A DNA stretch of 64,000 bases from NCBI GenBank assembly GCA_022885665.1, contig JAGQDJ010000184.1, positions 62,001 through 126,000 of the forward strand, in the 5' to 3' direction. How positions within the stretch are numbered: the stretch's first letter is position 1; every line of letters starts with the position of its first letter. Positions 1-11,649 of this stretch are shown piece by piece. Below the pieces are notes generated by a model. That model was given only the letters and a program-made list of their open reading frames with translations, searched no databases and was not told the origin of the DNA. Made by a program: the position numbers and the translations under genes. The DNA comes from Triops longicaudatus (Eukaryota; Arthropoda; Branchiopoda; Notostraca; Triopsidae).

Positions 1-3000
1 AAAACTTTTAATTTAAAAAAAAAGTCCGTTTCCTTTTAAAGCGTTGAGAAGTTCATTTTAAATGGAAAACACTTTCATTTTTCCTTTGTGTTTTGTTTTT
101 AGGAGCCAAATGACGCGTGACTTTTTCGTGTCCTGATAAGCGCTGCTTGTTAAGTGAATAACTGAAGCAGCTAACTGTTTCCAGCTTCTTCGCAACAATA
201 CTCTACCTTGTAGTGATTTTCTTCAGCTTTTCCAAGCAAAATGCAAGGTTGTTATGCGAAATTACGCGTCCAAAGCGCCATAATCTTGCTACCCCAACAA
301 AATTGTGTTCCTTGTCGTGCCTTTTTATAGAAACACTGAAAAAAAAAATCTTTTATCAAAACTGTCTTAGTGCCAAAACCCCAAACAGTGCAGTTTGTTG
401 TATGTACTTTGAAAATTTTATATACAATTTTTTGTGCATATATAAACGTGACTTATTTTTGCTTTCTGTTGCCTTTTAAGGAATGTAAACGAAATTGATG
501 TCCTTCTGTGATGGGTTTATGGGAGGGAAGCGAAACACGAAACCAAGTTGACCTTCGACCTTTTCTGGAAGGTTCTAATCTTTAACCGACGTGATGTTTA
601 CCACATCCCTTTGCAATGAAACCCCTCAAAGTACTCAATCGATGCTTTCGTTCTTGTTTGTCGGTCCAGTCCTTAAAATCCGAAAAATCTGGTGCTTTGG
701 TACAGCGAAAGATTAGGGACACAGCTTTTGTCATTAAACGGCTATTCTCTGTGTAGCGCAATCGCCCAGCAATGACAGTGAAGTTCGAAATTTTGTGTTT
801 ACCGAGGTAGGCAATAGGGAGCATAGCGTTCCACATTCGTGATTTCAGCGTCGCGATCAAACGTGTTTACATAATGAGAAGTTTTGCGTACGATAGATTT
901 TTAAATGACAGAAAAATTTTCTATGAAACGAAAAACTATTTACAAGTATAGTTTCAGGTTCAATTTTGGTATCTAAAATTAATAGCCTTAATATTTCGCT
1001 TTCTTTGATGACGGTATCAGTTAAATTGGGCTGATAGCATCAGCTACTGTACTTGAGCAAGCTTCATGACTACGGTATTTAAAATTATTATAGTAATGTT
1101 ATATGCTCAAAGCTCATAATTATAAAAGCGTTGCATTGGGAACTATCAAAATGATTAGACGCACACTTTGTGACGCAATAACTGACGATTAAATAACGGC
1201 TTTTAAAATGAGGGACATTGTCCTGTTGCTTCTAATGGAACCTTATCCCAGAGCTTACTGGCCTACCTTACAACATTTTAATACCGTAAGGATAAAAAGG
1301 GCTCTAATCACTATTGTTTATAAGTTCATTAACAATGGCAGCCAAATAAAAGAAAAACGATAGGGCTTACATTTGTCGTAAAATAAGTGCTTTAATTGCA
1401 AGAAATAAAATCACTATTTAATAAAATCTGGGACACATGCACGTTGATTGCATTAGTAAAGTGTCCCATTAATTACTCATTAACAATTCATATCACAAAA
1501 CGAAAATAAATGTTCATCTTACAATGGGCTTGTGTAAAAACTTACAGCAAACACTAAGCAAGAAGGAAAGTTATCAGAAGTACCCTTAACCTTGGAAAGG
1601 CACGAAAAGCTGCAGGATGATTTCGCAAAAACCATTAAATATTTACGTACACTGTTTCGACAGAAAAGGTTGAATATTGTTTAAGCCTACCATTTCTAAT
1701 CGAATTACTTTATAAAAATGTTTTCGGCAATATTCCGTGAGATTTCCGGCAGCAAAATGCAGGAGCTCAATTTTTAAAACTTCGTCGTCAGAATCTTTAA
1801 CGGGTTGAAAAATGTTTTCTCTGAATATTTTCTGTGTTAAATACCCGTGGAACGGCATTGAAGAGTGGAACACATTATTTTCCCTTCCATTGAAAGTTGG
1901 AAAATTTTGTCAAATCGTTTGAAATTCGCCAACAGATTTTTTTACATTTTCAAATATTTGAAACACTACAAATATGATGCAAAATCTTACCATCGAGAAG
2001 TTTCAGGAAAATAATCGAACATTTTCGCCAGGTGGCAATGGAATTTCCCATGCAGTTCTGGCAAATATTGCATTGTCTGGTAAATTTTGACACATGTGCT
2101 TATTTCCTTATTTCGCAACTCACAATTTAATTTTGTGAATTAATATATTTATATGTACGTCGTACATACGTTACCCCAACACGGAAGAATTGGATTTGCA
2201 TTAATTTCAACCCAGTGTAAGATTCACTTCACGGTCTCAACTACACCGTACATCAGACGGCTCAAGGTAACTAATTGTTCCTAACCCAGAGTCCCTTTCT
2301 ACCTCTGCTAATCTGCCGTGGAATTCATTGCTTGCGCTAAATACCTTCCAGTACCACGTGGGCAAAACGTGCCATCAACAATGGTTACGTTAACAACGAA
2401 AGTTTACGCTGTGCTAAAAGAAATGGCGAAATTTCATATCTTGTAGAAATATTAAACAACAACCAAAGTTCAGATATGCTTATCTCTTAAACAAAGAAAT
2501 TGAATGTAGGAATTTATGGAACCGTACCATAAGACCTAGGACATTTTTTTATTAAGTTACATGATAATATGTCCCAGAACTTTCGACACTTTTGCGTATC
2601 TCCAGTGAAAAATTGTGTTCAATTTTTGTTTATACCACAATTTGTTTAAATTATAATGACCTAAATCAAACCTCTTTTTAACAGACTGGTATTGACCAGG
2701 AAAATCTATTCGGTATATCTGAAGTTCGTTACACCAAACGCTTTTACTTTGCACTTGTATAACTGGGAACCTTACGATCCTTTTACTGTAGCGATAGTTC
2801 GTTACAATAGGTTTCTTATAGTAAACACTAATGTGTCTGAAATAAGTTACCAAAAACTATAATTCAAAGTATCTTTTCAATGTAATATGCTACCGCTGTC
2901 CAATAAGTTTTGGTCCACTGGTAACTTTGACAAAGCGTCCCAGAATTTATGAGTCACCTTATTGAGGTTTATCCGTGTGTCACCCTACACGGAAAAGCCT

Positions 3001-3549
3001 ACCAATAAATCTGTACATGTTATGAATTCCCTTCACAATTTTTTTACCACTGCCCCCGTAACCCATCGTACAGCGAGCCGCAGGTGGTGCCCTGCTCTGT
3101 TCAGCTCATTGTAACTTTGTTAACCTGTTGTCATTCCGAAAAGCCTCGAGGTGTGGGCGGTGCGTTCCGGAAGACTGGAAGGCACAAGGCCTTGGTAGGT
3201 TATAGTAGCTCTTACCCAATATCTTTCCCTCTAGTTTGTGCTGGAAAACCGTCCCGGGGACGTGGCATTGACGGCAAAAAAGTTACTTTGGTTTTTACCA
3301 GCTTCCAGGTACTTTAACAGACACCCTCTAAAGTCCTGAAAGACGCTGTTTACCCAAAAAGAAGTGTCATTGCCACACCAACCCGGTTTTCCATTACTTT
3401 AATCTTTTTTTCTATTTTTAATACCAAATCTCCTCCCCCTTTTCTAAAAAAAAAGTAATTCCTAGCTTTCCTTTAACCTTCTACTACCAGTGTTGAAGTA
3501 CCAAGGAGTATTTTTGGGGACTTTGTTAGTGGTTCTAGTTGTGGTAGTC

Positions 3550-3700
3550 CAGCAACTCAGCGCGTGACGTCACCATAGCAAGGAAGTTGCATGCGGTGGC
3601 ATTGAAGCGTTCCGCAGCCCTCCCGAGTGGCCGGGGCGAACGCACTAAAGTCCCGGCGTCGCGGCAAGCAACTTGTCAGTCTGCAAAGTCGTGTGTGCAA
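3550..3700. promoter_or_regulatory. CpG-rich promoter-like patch with CRE and near X-box
   Basis: A GC- and CpG-rich island in AT-rich DNA. It contains a perfect CRE, TGACGTCA, at 3565-3572. Overlapping this is GTCACCATAGCAAG at 3569-3582, which matches the RFX X-box consensus RYYVYYATRRNRAC at 13 of 14 positions. No start codon with a usable frame follows closely, so the promoter call is inference. It could drive a non-coding 5' exon of the reductase gene at 11.6 kb or an unseen transcript. Confidence 0.3.
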
Positions 3701-5685
3701 GCCAGAAGGGCTTACCCGTTTTTCCCCCTTTGTTGCTCCTGTACCTGGGGAGTTTGCTACGCGGATTTTACCTTTAGGACAAGTAAACAACATTTTTCCA
3801 CCCTTTTCCCTATTGAGGCCCTACTGAATATTGCCAGAATTCATTTGTTTGTTTCAACTCCAACGGGACTTCGAATGCAAATGTATCGTGTACGGTTCTA
3901 ACTTGGTGGATATGAAAAACAAGACCTGACAAATCCATTTTCGAAGAGAAAGCTTTTTCAAGGGGTTTTCGGGGAGCATGGAATGCTTGTGTTCCACATG
4001 GTTAACACACTTTCTCTTTAACGCGAAACGTTTTTGATACTTCAGCCCCCTGGCTGCCTTTGTCAAGCGTAATTTTTCCGAGTTCAGATTCTAGAGAAAA
4101 AATACAGAACACGAATTCCGATTCTGGTTTTGAGCGGTTATTGGGCTATGGAATTAAATGCTTTGGGGATTTTGAAAATTAACATGCACAGCGTATTATT
4201 GGAAACAGGGAACGAAGCCAAAGAAACTAAGAAAGAAAGGAAAACGCAGTGTTAAAGAAACCTCTCCAGTAATTAGGACGTGTTTGTTAAGCTTTTTCAA
4301 GTTCCGAATCAGTAATTAACACCTGGACCAACTTTCATTTATAGAAAAGAATTAGTCTTGCAATTCGTGGGAGGAGTGACGACGTTTCCTAGCAAAAAGC
4401 GTTGCAGAGACTCGCGTTTTATGTCGGTTTCAGTTGCCTTTAGAATTTATGGTGTGGTTTGAGTCGTTTCATATCCCTTCTTAATCTTATTTTCTTTTAT
4501 CCTTTGTGTTAATTTCCTGTACAAGTTTTGCTTGGATTTCTTATACACTTAGTCTTTTCAGGATCATTTGTTTGGTTTCGTTTATATTGTTACCTAATTT
4601 CGATACATGTTTTCTTTTTTTCTTTTAGCTAGATATATTTTTGAGTTTATTTTTAATCCTTTATTGAAATCTTTTCAGAGTTTCTTAACACAAGTTTATT
4701 TTTTGGGGGTTAATTTTGCGAAGATAATTGATTAAGTTTCTTTGTATTTTGCGCATTAGGTAGTGAGTAGCGGGTATTTAGCGAATTATAAAAGAGACAA
4801 AAATTGGATTTTATTAGTGATTGGAATCTTGAAGTAGGTAAGGTAACCTAGTTTCGTGGCCAAGGGGACCTAAAGGGTTAACACCTTTCACTTTTTTTGT
4901 CTAGGAAAGCTAAAAAAAAAAGACAAAATGTCCACACCCAAGTAAAGCGTGATACTGGAACGCTTCAATGTAAATTTTCTTAATGTAGATCATGTGATTC
5001 ATAGAAGTGTCTAAGATTAGCATCTCGGTAACTTGGAAAGGTGATGGAAAAACCTTGAAGGACTTCCGTGACGGTCGCACATGGCGTACGCAGTACGTAC
5101 GCAATTCACCACGTCCTTCCGGGGTTATTCCTTTCCTTCTGATAGTCCTTTGGCGTCATCTTCATCATCAAGGTTGAGCGAAACAATTCCAATTGTTTGT
5201 TAAAGAGTAGGAAACTTCTTGAAGTCACGGCTGCTTCGCATTCACGTGGCTTGAAGTTAGAAAAGAAACATGGATAACATAGAAAGAAGCCCGAACAATG
5301 AATTTTGGAACTGAAGAGTATCGAACAAACGCTATTCGTTAGTCATCGAGGTAGGCTAATGGAGACTGACACTGCACTAGCAGAATGTTTCTTTTTTCAT
5401 GGTTGACGCGTGGAAAATCAACAATGAGTCATAGCGTAGTTAAGTGCTGGTACCCTTAGCATTACACCTGAAAATCCCTTAGATATACTTGAACTTTTTT
5501 TTAGAGTCTGGAAAATATACATGCACTACAACAACTTAAACAGGTTACAAAGATTATAAGAGCGAAATTGTTGCCGGGAAGGGAAAGTATTCGATTTACA
5601 CGGTAAAGCTTATATTGTCAGCCCTAGCTAGCTCCGTTTTACGCGGTTTTTGCAACAAAAAATGTATTGAGGTGCTTCAAAGTTG

Positions 5686-5843
5686 CAGTACAATCTCGTT
5701 ATAACGAACCCTTTATAAAAAACTGTCAATTATAGTAAACAGGTTATACCGTCCTCATATTTGGTAAAGGAATAGAGAAAACTCTTGATAAAACGAACGG
5801 CTTTTAATGTTCTCCAACTGTTCGTTATAGCGAGACTCCACTG
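5686..5843. mobile_element. Short TIR element, pogo/Tigger-like MITE
   Basis: A 158-bp element that starts CAGTACAATCTCGTTATAAC and ends with the reverse complement of CAGTGGAGTCTCGCTATAAC, giving terminal inverted repeats of about 24 bp with few mismatches. It has no coding capacity. The CTCGTTATAACGAAC end is typical of pogo/Tigger-type non-autonomous Tc1-mariner elements. I could not confirm a TA target duplication. Related copies lie near 13.3, 24.5, 33.7, 35.5 and 46.3 kb. Confidence 0.65.
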
Positions 5844-8433
5844 TTCTAAGCTAGTTTTGGAAGATTAAAAAAGGTAAAAAATTAAAACTATAGCTCAAAG
5901 AGTGGAATATTCTCCTTACATGATAGCTTTTCGCATTCGTTGGTATTGGAAATCTTATTTTGTGCGGATTTCGTAAGAGCTGAAGCCATTTCCTGGCTGT
6001 GAATTCATTTTACGCTGTAACAATTTATGTGTAATCAGATAGGCGGTCTTCGTTTTACACGGATTGCTCACGGGAATTTCCCTTTCTTACCGTATTAAAT
6101 TCATTCTACGACGTGTACCGGTTCAACACCGACTAGGAGGATCTGCTTTACGACAGCAGAGCTACGCCTATTCGAATAAATCTATCAAAAGCGACAAATA
6201 TGTACGACCAGAAAACTTACTTAACAATTTGACTAGACACCAGCTGCAAGTTTTCCATTGTAATTCTATTTTTCTTTCGAATCCTATTTTATAATTTACT
6301 TTTAAGGAATAAAACTTAATTTAGTGATTTTTAGCATTCTCTTCACAGCGCGATACTAAAATCGAACGATTTGAAAAAAAGTCTCGTTTTCGCATTTTGA
6401 GTCCTTAAAGTTCTATTTTGTGCCCTGAAGGCTGAAACGTGGGGAAGAATTGTAAGCAATCTTATACAAGAAAGTTATACAGCAATGAATCGACAAAACT
6501 TGTGATTTCCTATAAAGGAACACAATGAGATTTGGATTACAATACAAAGTTCGGTTACTGGCAAAAAAGTCAAGTACTTCCATAAAACCATAATTACAAT
6601 CTATAACCGATTACTATCCAACGCGACAATATGAAACTATTAAATTTCACGAGTTGTATTTTAACGCTTCTTAATACTGAAAACAATGTGAACATTAACA
6701 GTTTTACGTGAATTTAAGTTATTATTCCTATAACATCAATAGTACTCAAAAGACAAAGAACGGAAGTACTCTTATTAATTTTATTTACCTTACAGCTAAT
6801 TACCAACTTAGTCTAACAATGAATTTCAGCATTAAGAACGACATTCCTTCCTATCCACGTTAGTCACGCTTTGTATACAATTGAAAGTTGTTTACGTCTC
6901 ATTACTATATTTCCTGTCATACTAAAGTTTTGAAAATAAATACCATAAAGATATAATACAGTACTAAAAGCCTCCCCGCGATATTTCGCAACTAGTAATT
7001 ACCATTTTTAAGACAACTTTTCTTCAACAAGCCTCATTTGTTTACTACCAGCTTAGTCACGCTGCATTTCCTCGTATCGAATGGTTTTAATTACCCTCCC
7101 CAAAATCCTTAGCAAAATTATTAACCAATTTCTCTCTCTTTTACAACTCATTATTTCCAGCACTCCAACAATACATTTTCCTCTCTCATCATTCCGCTGT
7201 CTTGTTCTAAGAGCTTCGTCACGCCCCGTACGCAAGTCACATAATCCGTACTGTACACGTTTTCTGCTATTAACACCTATCATTACTAACCGTGTTTTAT
7301 ATTCTGTGCCCAAATCGCCACGTCATACCTCCAACAGTTAAAAAATGAATTTCCCAACGCAGATGACTAACGGATTATAGTTTGACAGGGGAAGGGACAT
7401 GATGACGTGGAATATGTAATGAAGTTGTACATGAAGCAACATTTTAGCATTCCTGGGAATTTTCCGTTCGGTTACTTTTTCCTTTTGGGCCCAGAAATTC
7501 ATTGTTCGAAGCGAAAGGTGAAGGGAGGTCGAGACTGCTTTCCTAAAAGTGAGGGTTAACCGGTCACACCGCAAAAACTGGCGGTGTGCAAAAATCTTGG
7601 CTTCGAATACCTATTTTCTAAAACATTTAATTTTCAGAAAAAAGGGGGACAAGTAAAGATAACGTGTAAACGTTTCTCTTAGAACACCTTGACCCAAACT
7701 TTTTTGTATGTGAATGAATAAGAAATTTCGGAAAAGGAACAAGGAAAACGGCAGAAAAAAAGATTCTAAAGGTATAAGTGTCAAAGTGAAGGGGATAAAA
7801 GATGGTCAGATTTCCTGCCTCCAGGGGTGAAGACGAACTGTGATTATCTTTTGCAACCTTAACGTGTATATAGGTAAAAGTCATCAACGCCACAGGTTTC
7901 TTTCTTCTTTATTTCCTCTCTTTTAAAACAAAAAAGGTTCGAAGTCAAAAGACCGTACTGTACAGTATACCTTTTGCCTTGACCCGTAAGGAGAGTTAAT
8001 ACCTAGCCACACACAACTTTCTCTGTGTAAAGCTCAGAATGGGAATTGCTTCTCTATGGTAGTGAGTATACGTCTATTTTCCCAATCACGGTACTTTGTC
8101 AAGGAAATTCAACAGTTTCCGAACCAACCTACGATTTTTCAATTTCAAGGGGGTTTTAGTAGCTTGCAGGCTTGGTTTCTAAGATCTTGTGTGGTCTTCT
8201 TATTGGACCTGTAATTTGCATAAGTAAATCTTGCTCCCAGAAGTGAGGTTTATATGAGTGTTATAAAAAAATTTCGACCTTCAAGGTATCCGAGCATGCA
8301 TGGGCTTGAAATTGGTTAAGGATGAAGATTTTGTGTGATAGTGTACCAGAAGCGCACATTCATTTGATGTGAAGTTAATTCTCAAGGCCACGTGTACAGT
8401 GAAGAGTTAGTTAATCCCTTAAGAGATCATGTC

Positions 8434-9160
8434 GTGTGAACGAGGGTTAGGGTAGGCTGGCTTTTATCAAGCAAACACTGACAACTCTTCGTTGATTTCC
8501 AAGGTTGAAGTTAACACGCTATTCGTTCTATAACGAATTAAGCTTAAAAGGAGGCATGCACTGAACGAGGGTTAGGTCAAATTCCTGTTTTGTCAAACAA
8601 CATTTGCCAGTTAATTCTGTATGACACTTTCGCTTTTCTTATCGATTTTCATGACAGAAGTTGACCTTCTGGGTGGCAGCTGACAAGCTAACCCAAGAAA
8701 AAGACATTTAGTGTAAACGAGATTTGGGGTAAATTCCTAGGTGTCACGTGACACCTGTCATCCCACTATGTATGACACTTTCGCATTCCACGTTGATATT
8801 TAACGTGAAAATTTGACATTTAGTCATTTGACAAGTGAACTCCGGAAAGTGGCACGTAGTGTGAACCATGGCTGGGGTAAATTCCTTACGTTTCAAACCG
8901 CACCTGTCTGTTAACTGTCTATGAAACTTCTGTTTTCTTCGTCGAGTTTCAAGGCTGAAAGTTAACACTAGACTCGAACTAATCGAGTTAACCACCGAAA
9001 TTGGTGTAGTGTGAACGAGGGTTAGGGTAGGTGTGCCTGGTAATTAGCTTCTTTGGAGCATTTTGAGACCGATAAACTTGAATTTCAAGGCCGGAGACTT
9101 AAATGGGAAGAGTTACCCACTAAGAGGTATGTAGTGTGAACAAGGGTTCAGGTAGACTGG
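8434..9160 (+). repeat. Degenerate tandem array of about 125-150 bp units
   Basis: A core reading GTGTGAACGAGGGTTAGGG, or a close variant, recurs with the GAACGA part at 8438, 8563, 8715, 8863, 9013 and 9138, so spacings are 125, 152, 148, 150 and 125 bp. Between cores, shared blocks such as TATGACACTTTCG and TTTCAAGGCTGAAAGTTAAC recur. The units are strongly diverged, as expected of an old minisatellite or satellite fragment. The TTAGGG inside the core is telomere-like but is not itself tandemly repeated. Confidence 0.7.
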
Positions 9161-10159
9161 GTTTTGTCAAGTGACACTTTGGCAGTTTACATTTGTTAGG
9201 GATTTCGGGGGGAGGGGGTAAACCTCGTCTACCCTGAGACAGCGGGTTGAACCAACTCTTCAAGGCTGTTTACGCCGTTTTTCCATTACATTTGTGTTAA
9301 CCACGCCGGAGAGATTAGGAATAAAGGGCAAAAGTAGTTGTTAATGGTTAAAAGGAAGTACAGTTTTTGTCTTACTCTTTGTGCAGGAATGCTGAAAATG
9401 ACACAATTACGTAGTATGGTCAGGAGGCGGATTTCAAGGTCAAATATTTATCACGGTTACCATTTCCGGGTAAGAGTTTAAAAAGCAAAAAAGCTTGGAT
9501 AGGTTTTTCAGCGTAGTTTGTCCATACACGTGTATTATTGCGTTAGAGGGAAAAACAGGGACATTGTTCCTTAAAAGGGAATGCTATTTTGCATACTGAG
9601 CGCGTGTAATAGCTCGTTGGATTACGACATGATGTCCGCTTCGTGTAAAGCTTGCCGTTAAACGATGTTAAGACAAGACTATTGCAAAGTCACGGTTTTC
9701 GATTTTCCCCGAATAAAAACCACCTGAATTTTGTAAGCGGGGATCGGAAGAGTTTCCCTTGTGTCTTCCTTTTGAATTTGAGAGGTTTCGCAAGTGTGTC
9801 ATAAACTGCGGATTTTAATCGATAATCTTGCAGAATTTTGAAAGTTTTCATGCTGATTTCAACCTATTACAGTATTTCACTAGTATTATGAAAAATGTAT
9901 TGAAATCTGGTGTGCGTCTCTTTCTCGTCAAGCTAACCGAAGAAGCGACGGTCGCTAGGGCTTTGCAGTTTTCCGTAGTCAGTTCCTAAGGGCTCACTAT
10001 CAGTCTTGTTTTTTTAGTAAATTCTCCTAACTCGGCTAAAGTGCAATTACTTCAAATATGCCTGTTTGAAACTTAATTTAACCGAAAGGCCAAAAGTTTC
10101 CCATTCATACATGTTACCTTTATCGGCATGGGAGCAGCGAACCTCAACAGCGCTTCTCG

Positions 10160-10262
10160 CTCAGAGACGTGCCCGCGGGACAATGCTTGCTTCGGGAACG
10201 CTTGTACTGCTGAGGGTTCCTCAGTGACGTGGCCGGGGCGACTGGGTTTGCCCCGGTTGCGT
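10160..10262 (+). repeat. Tandem pair of GC-rich hairpin motifs
   Basis: Two related segments 60 bp apart. Each begins CAG-GACGTG and continues into a GC-rich palindrome: one contains GACAATGCTTGCTTCGG and the other GACTGGGTTTGCCCCGG, with CCGGGG facing CCCCGG. Further copies of the same core lie at 17.37, 17.9, 39.2 and 39.5 kb. Function unknown. Confidence 0.55.
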
Positions 10263-10329
10263 AAGTACCTGAATCGCGTACATCGAAAATTCCCGATTTG
10301 CAACATTAACATAAAGAAACCAGTAATCT

Positions 10330-10369
10330 TTGCAACAGATTTGCAACAGATTAGAACAGATTTGCAACC
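10330..10369 (+). repeat. Short tandem repeat, 11-bp unit
   Basis: TTGCAACAGAT is repeated about 3.7 times with small changes. Confidence 0.7.
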
Positions 10370-11649
10370 TTTACAGAAAAGTACTAAATATCGTATATTA
10401 CGGGAATGAAACGTTCGATCTCCCTGGTGGGGTGTTTTTTTAAAACGGAGGCGTCTTATTACTTCGAGACGCAAACGTTTATTTTCCAGGTCACTTGCAA
10501 GCCAAAAGTACGAAAAGATATTGATTTCATACAAAGGAGAAATGTAACTTCCGAGTGTACTCCCGAGCTTTAATATGAAAAATATCTAATACAAAGTTCT
10601 TGGAGCTCCCAACAATGGAGAATTTTGCTTTATAATACTAACTATTTTAAAGGTATTTGAACGGGAACCTTAGGTTTTCGCTTCCAATTAATGTTCGATT
10701 TTTTCGTTCTATGCGAGTTGCCGTGGAATTAGACAAATGTCCAATTCAGTTAAGGTTTGATTGTTTAAAACAATGAATCTACGATGTTTTACTCTCTTTA
10801 CGATTGATAAAGCAATGTATTTACTCTCACGTTTTCCATACCGGTTTTCCCATAGACCGTAAAGGTCGCAATTTTCACTGTTGTCTACATTACCATTATA
10901 TGCATATCAAAACACTCATCTGCTTGTACTATCGATCATTTACTCTCTACTAACAACACTCTTTAAATTGTAAAATAAATTAAGCGTTGAGCTTAAAATC
11001 AGTTTGCAGAATCGTTTTCTCCTCCGTTACATCTATCACAAATCAAGTTTCGTTCACAAAGCAAGTCTCTTCCCCGAAAAGAAAAGAAAAATAAATTCGT
11101 TGATTCACTATAGATAATTCTGACACGTTTTTCATTCCCCGGAATCAAGCCAAACTAGCTTTATTAAGCGTATCAAGCATCAAAATTTCCAAAAGCGTGA
11201 TGTTCTCTCCTTAACCAAAGAAAAATTCATTTTATTTTTCCTGAAGCTGGCTAACGATAAATTTCCTCCTTGGAAAAATCGTGCTGCGTCATGGTCCTAA
11301 AGGTCTTCCTTCCTTTTTCTCCCACGCTTTGATCAAGAGATTTTCATATCAAAAACTTCCTTTCTTACTGTGTTTGCACACGCGTGAGGAAAAGGGCAAT
11401 GTAAGAAAGAACGAAATAAAAAAGTTTCTCGTGATCAGCGTGTTGCGAGTGTGCAGCTCATCAACGATTCAACCTCTCTAACCTCTATTAACATGCATAA
11501 CCTATTTCGTGATCATCTTGTACATAATGCACCTCTTCACTAAATATTACCTTGTATTTTTTTTGTTTTCTATGAAAACATTAAATATTCACGAATGTTT
11601 ACTTTCATTTCAGACTTCTTTGTTCGAGCTCTTTTGACGGAGTGAAAAT

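Larger units (their letters stand above)
1..11613. other. Gene-poor upstream region
   Basis: I see no coding exon here that I can support. The longest open frames, for example about 150 codons on the minus strand at 10.1-10.5 kb, look accidental: they run through repeats and show no splice-site structure. The stretch holds a CpG-rich promoter-like patch near 3.6 kb, a terminal-inverted-repeat element at 5.7 kb, a decayed tandem array at 8.4-9.2 kb and a GC-rich hairpin pair at 10.2 kb. Untranslated first exons of the reductase gene downstream could lie here, because that gene's start codon sits just after a splice acceptor at 11612-11613. Confidence 0.5.

Noticed and set aside
582..860. Protein-like 92-codon frame on the minus strand
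   Set aside because: The upstream end is a TTG after an in-frame stop; the first ATG leaves 84 codons with no family likeness and no splice sites.
8441..9015. GGGTTAGGG as an internal telomere tract
   Set aside because: The TTAGGG occurs once per 125-150 bp unit and is not a head-to-tail hexamer array.
10073..10534. 153-codon frame on the minus strand
   Set aside because: It runs straight through the GC-rich hairpin repeats and the 11-bp tandem repeat; the translation shows no family likeness.
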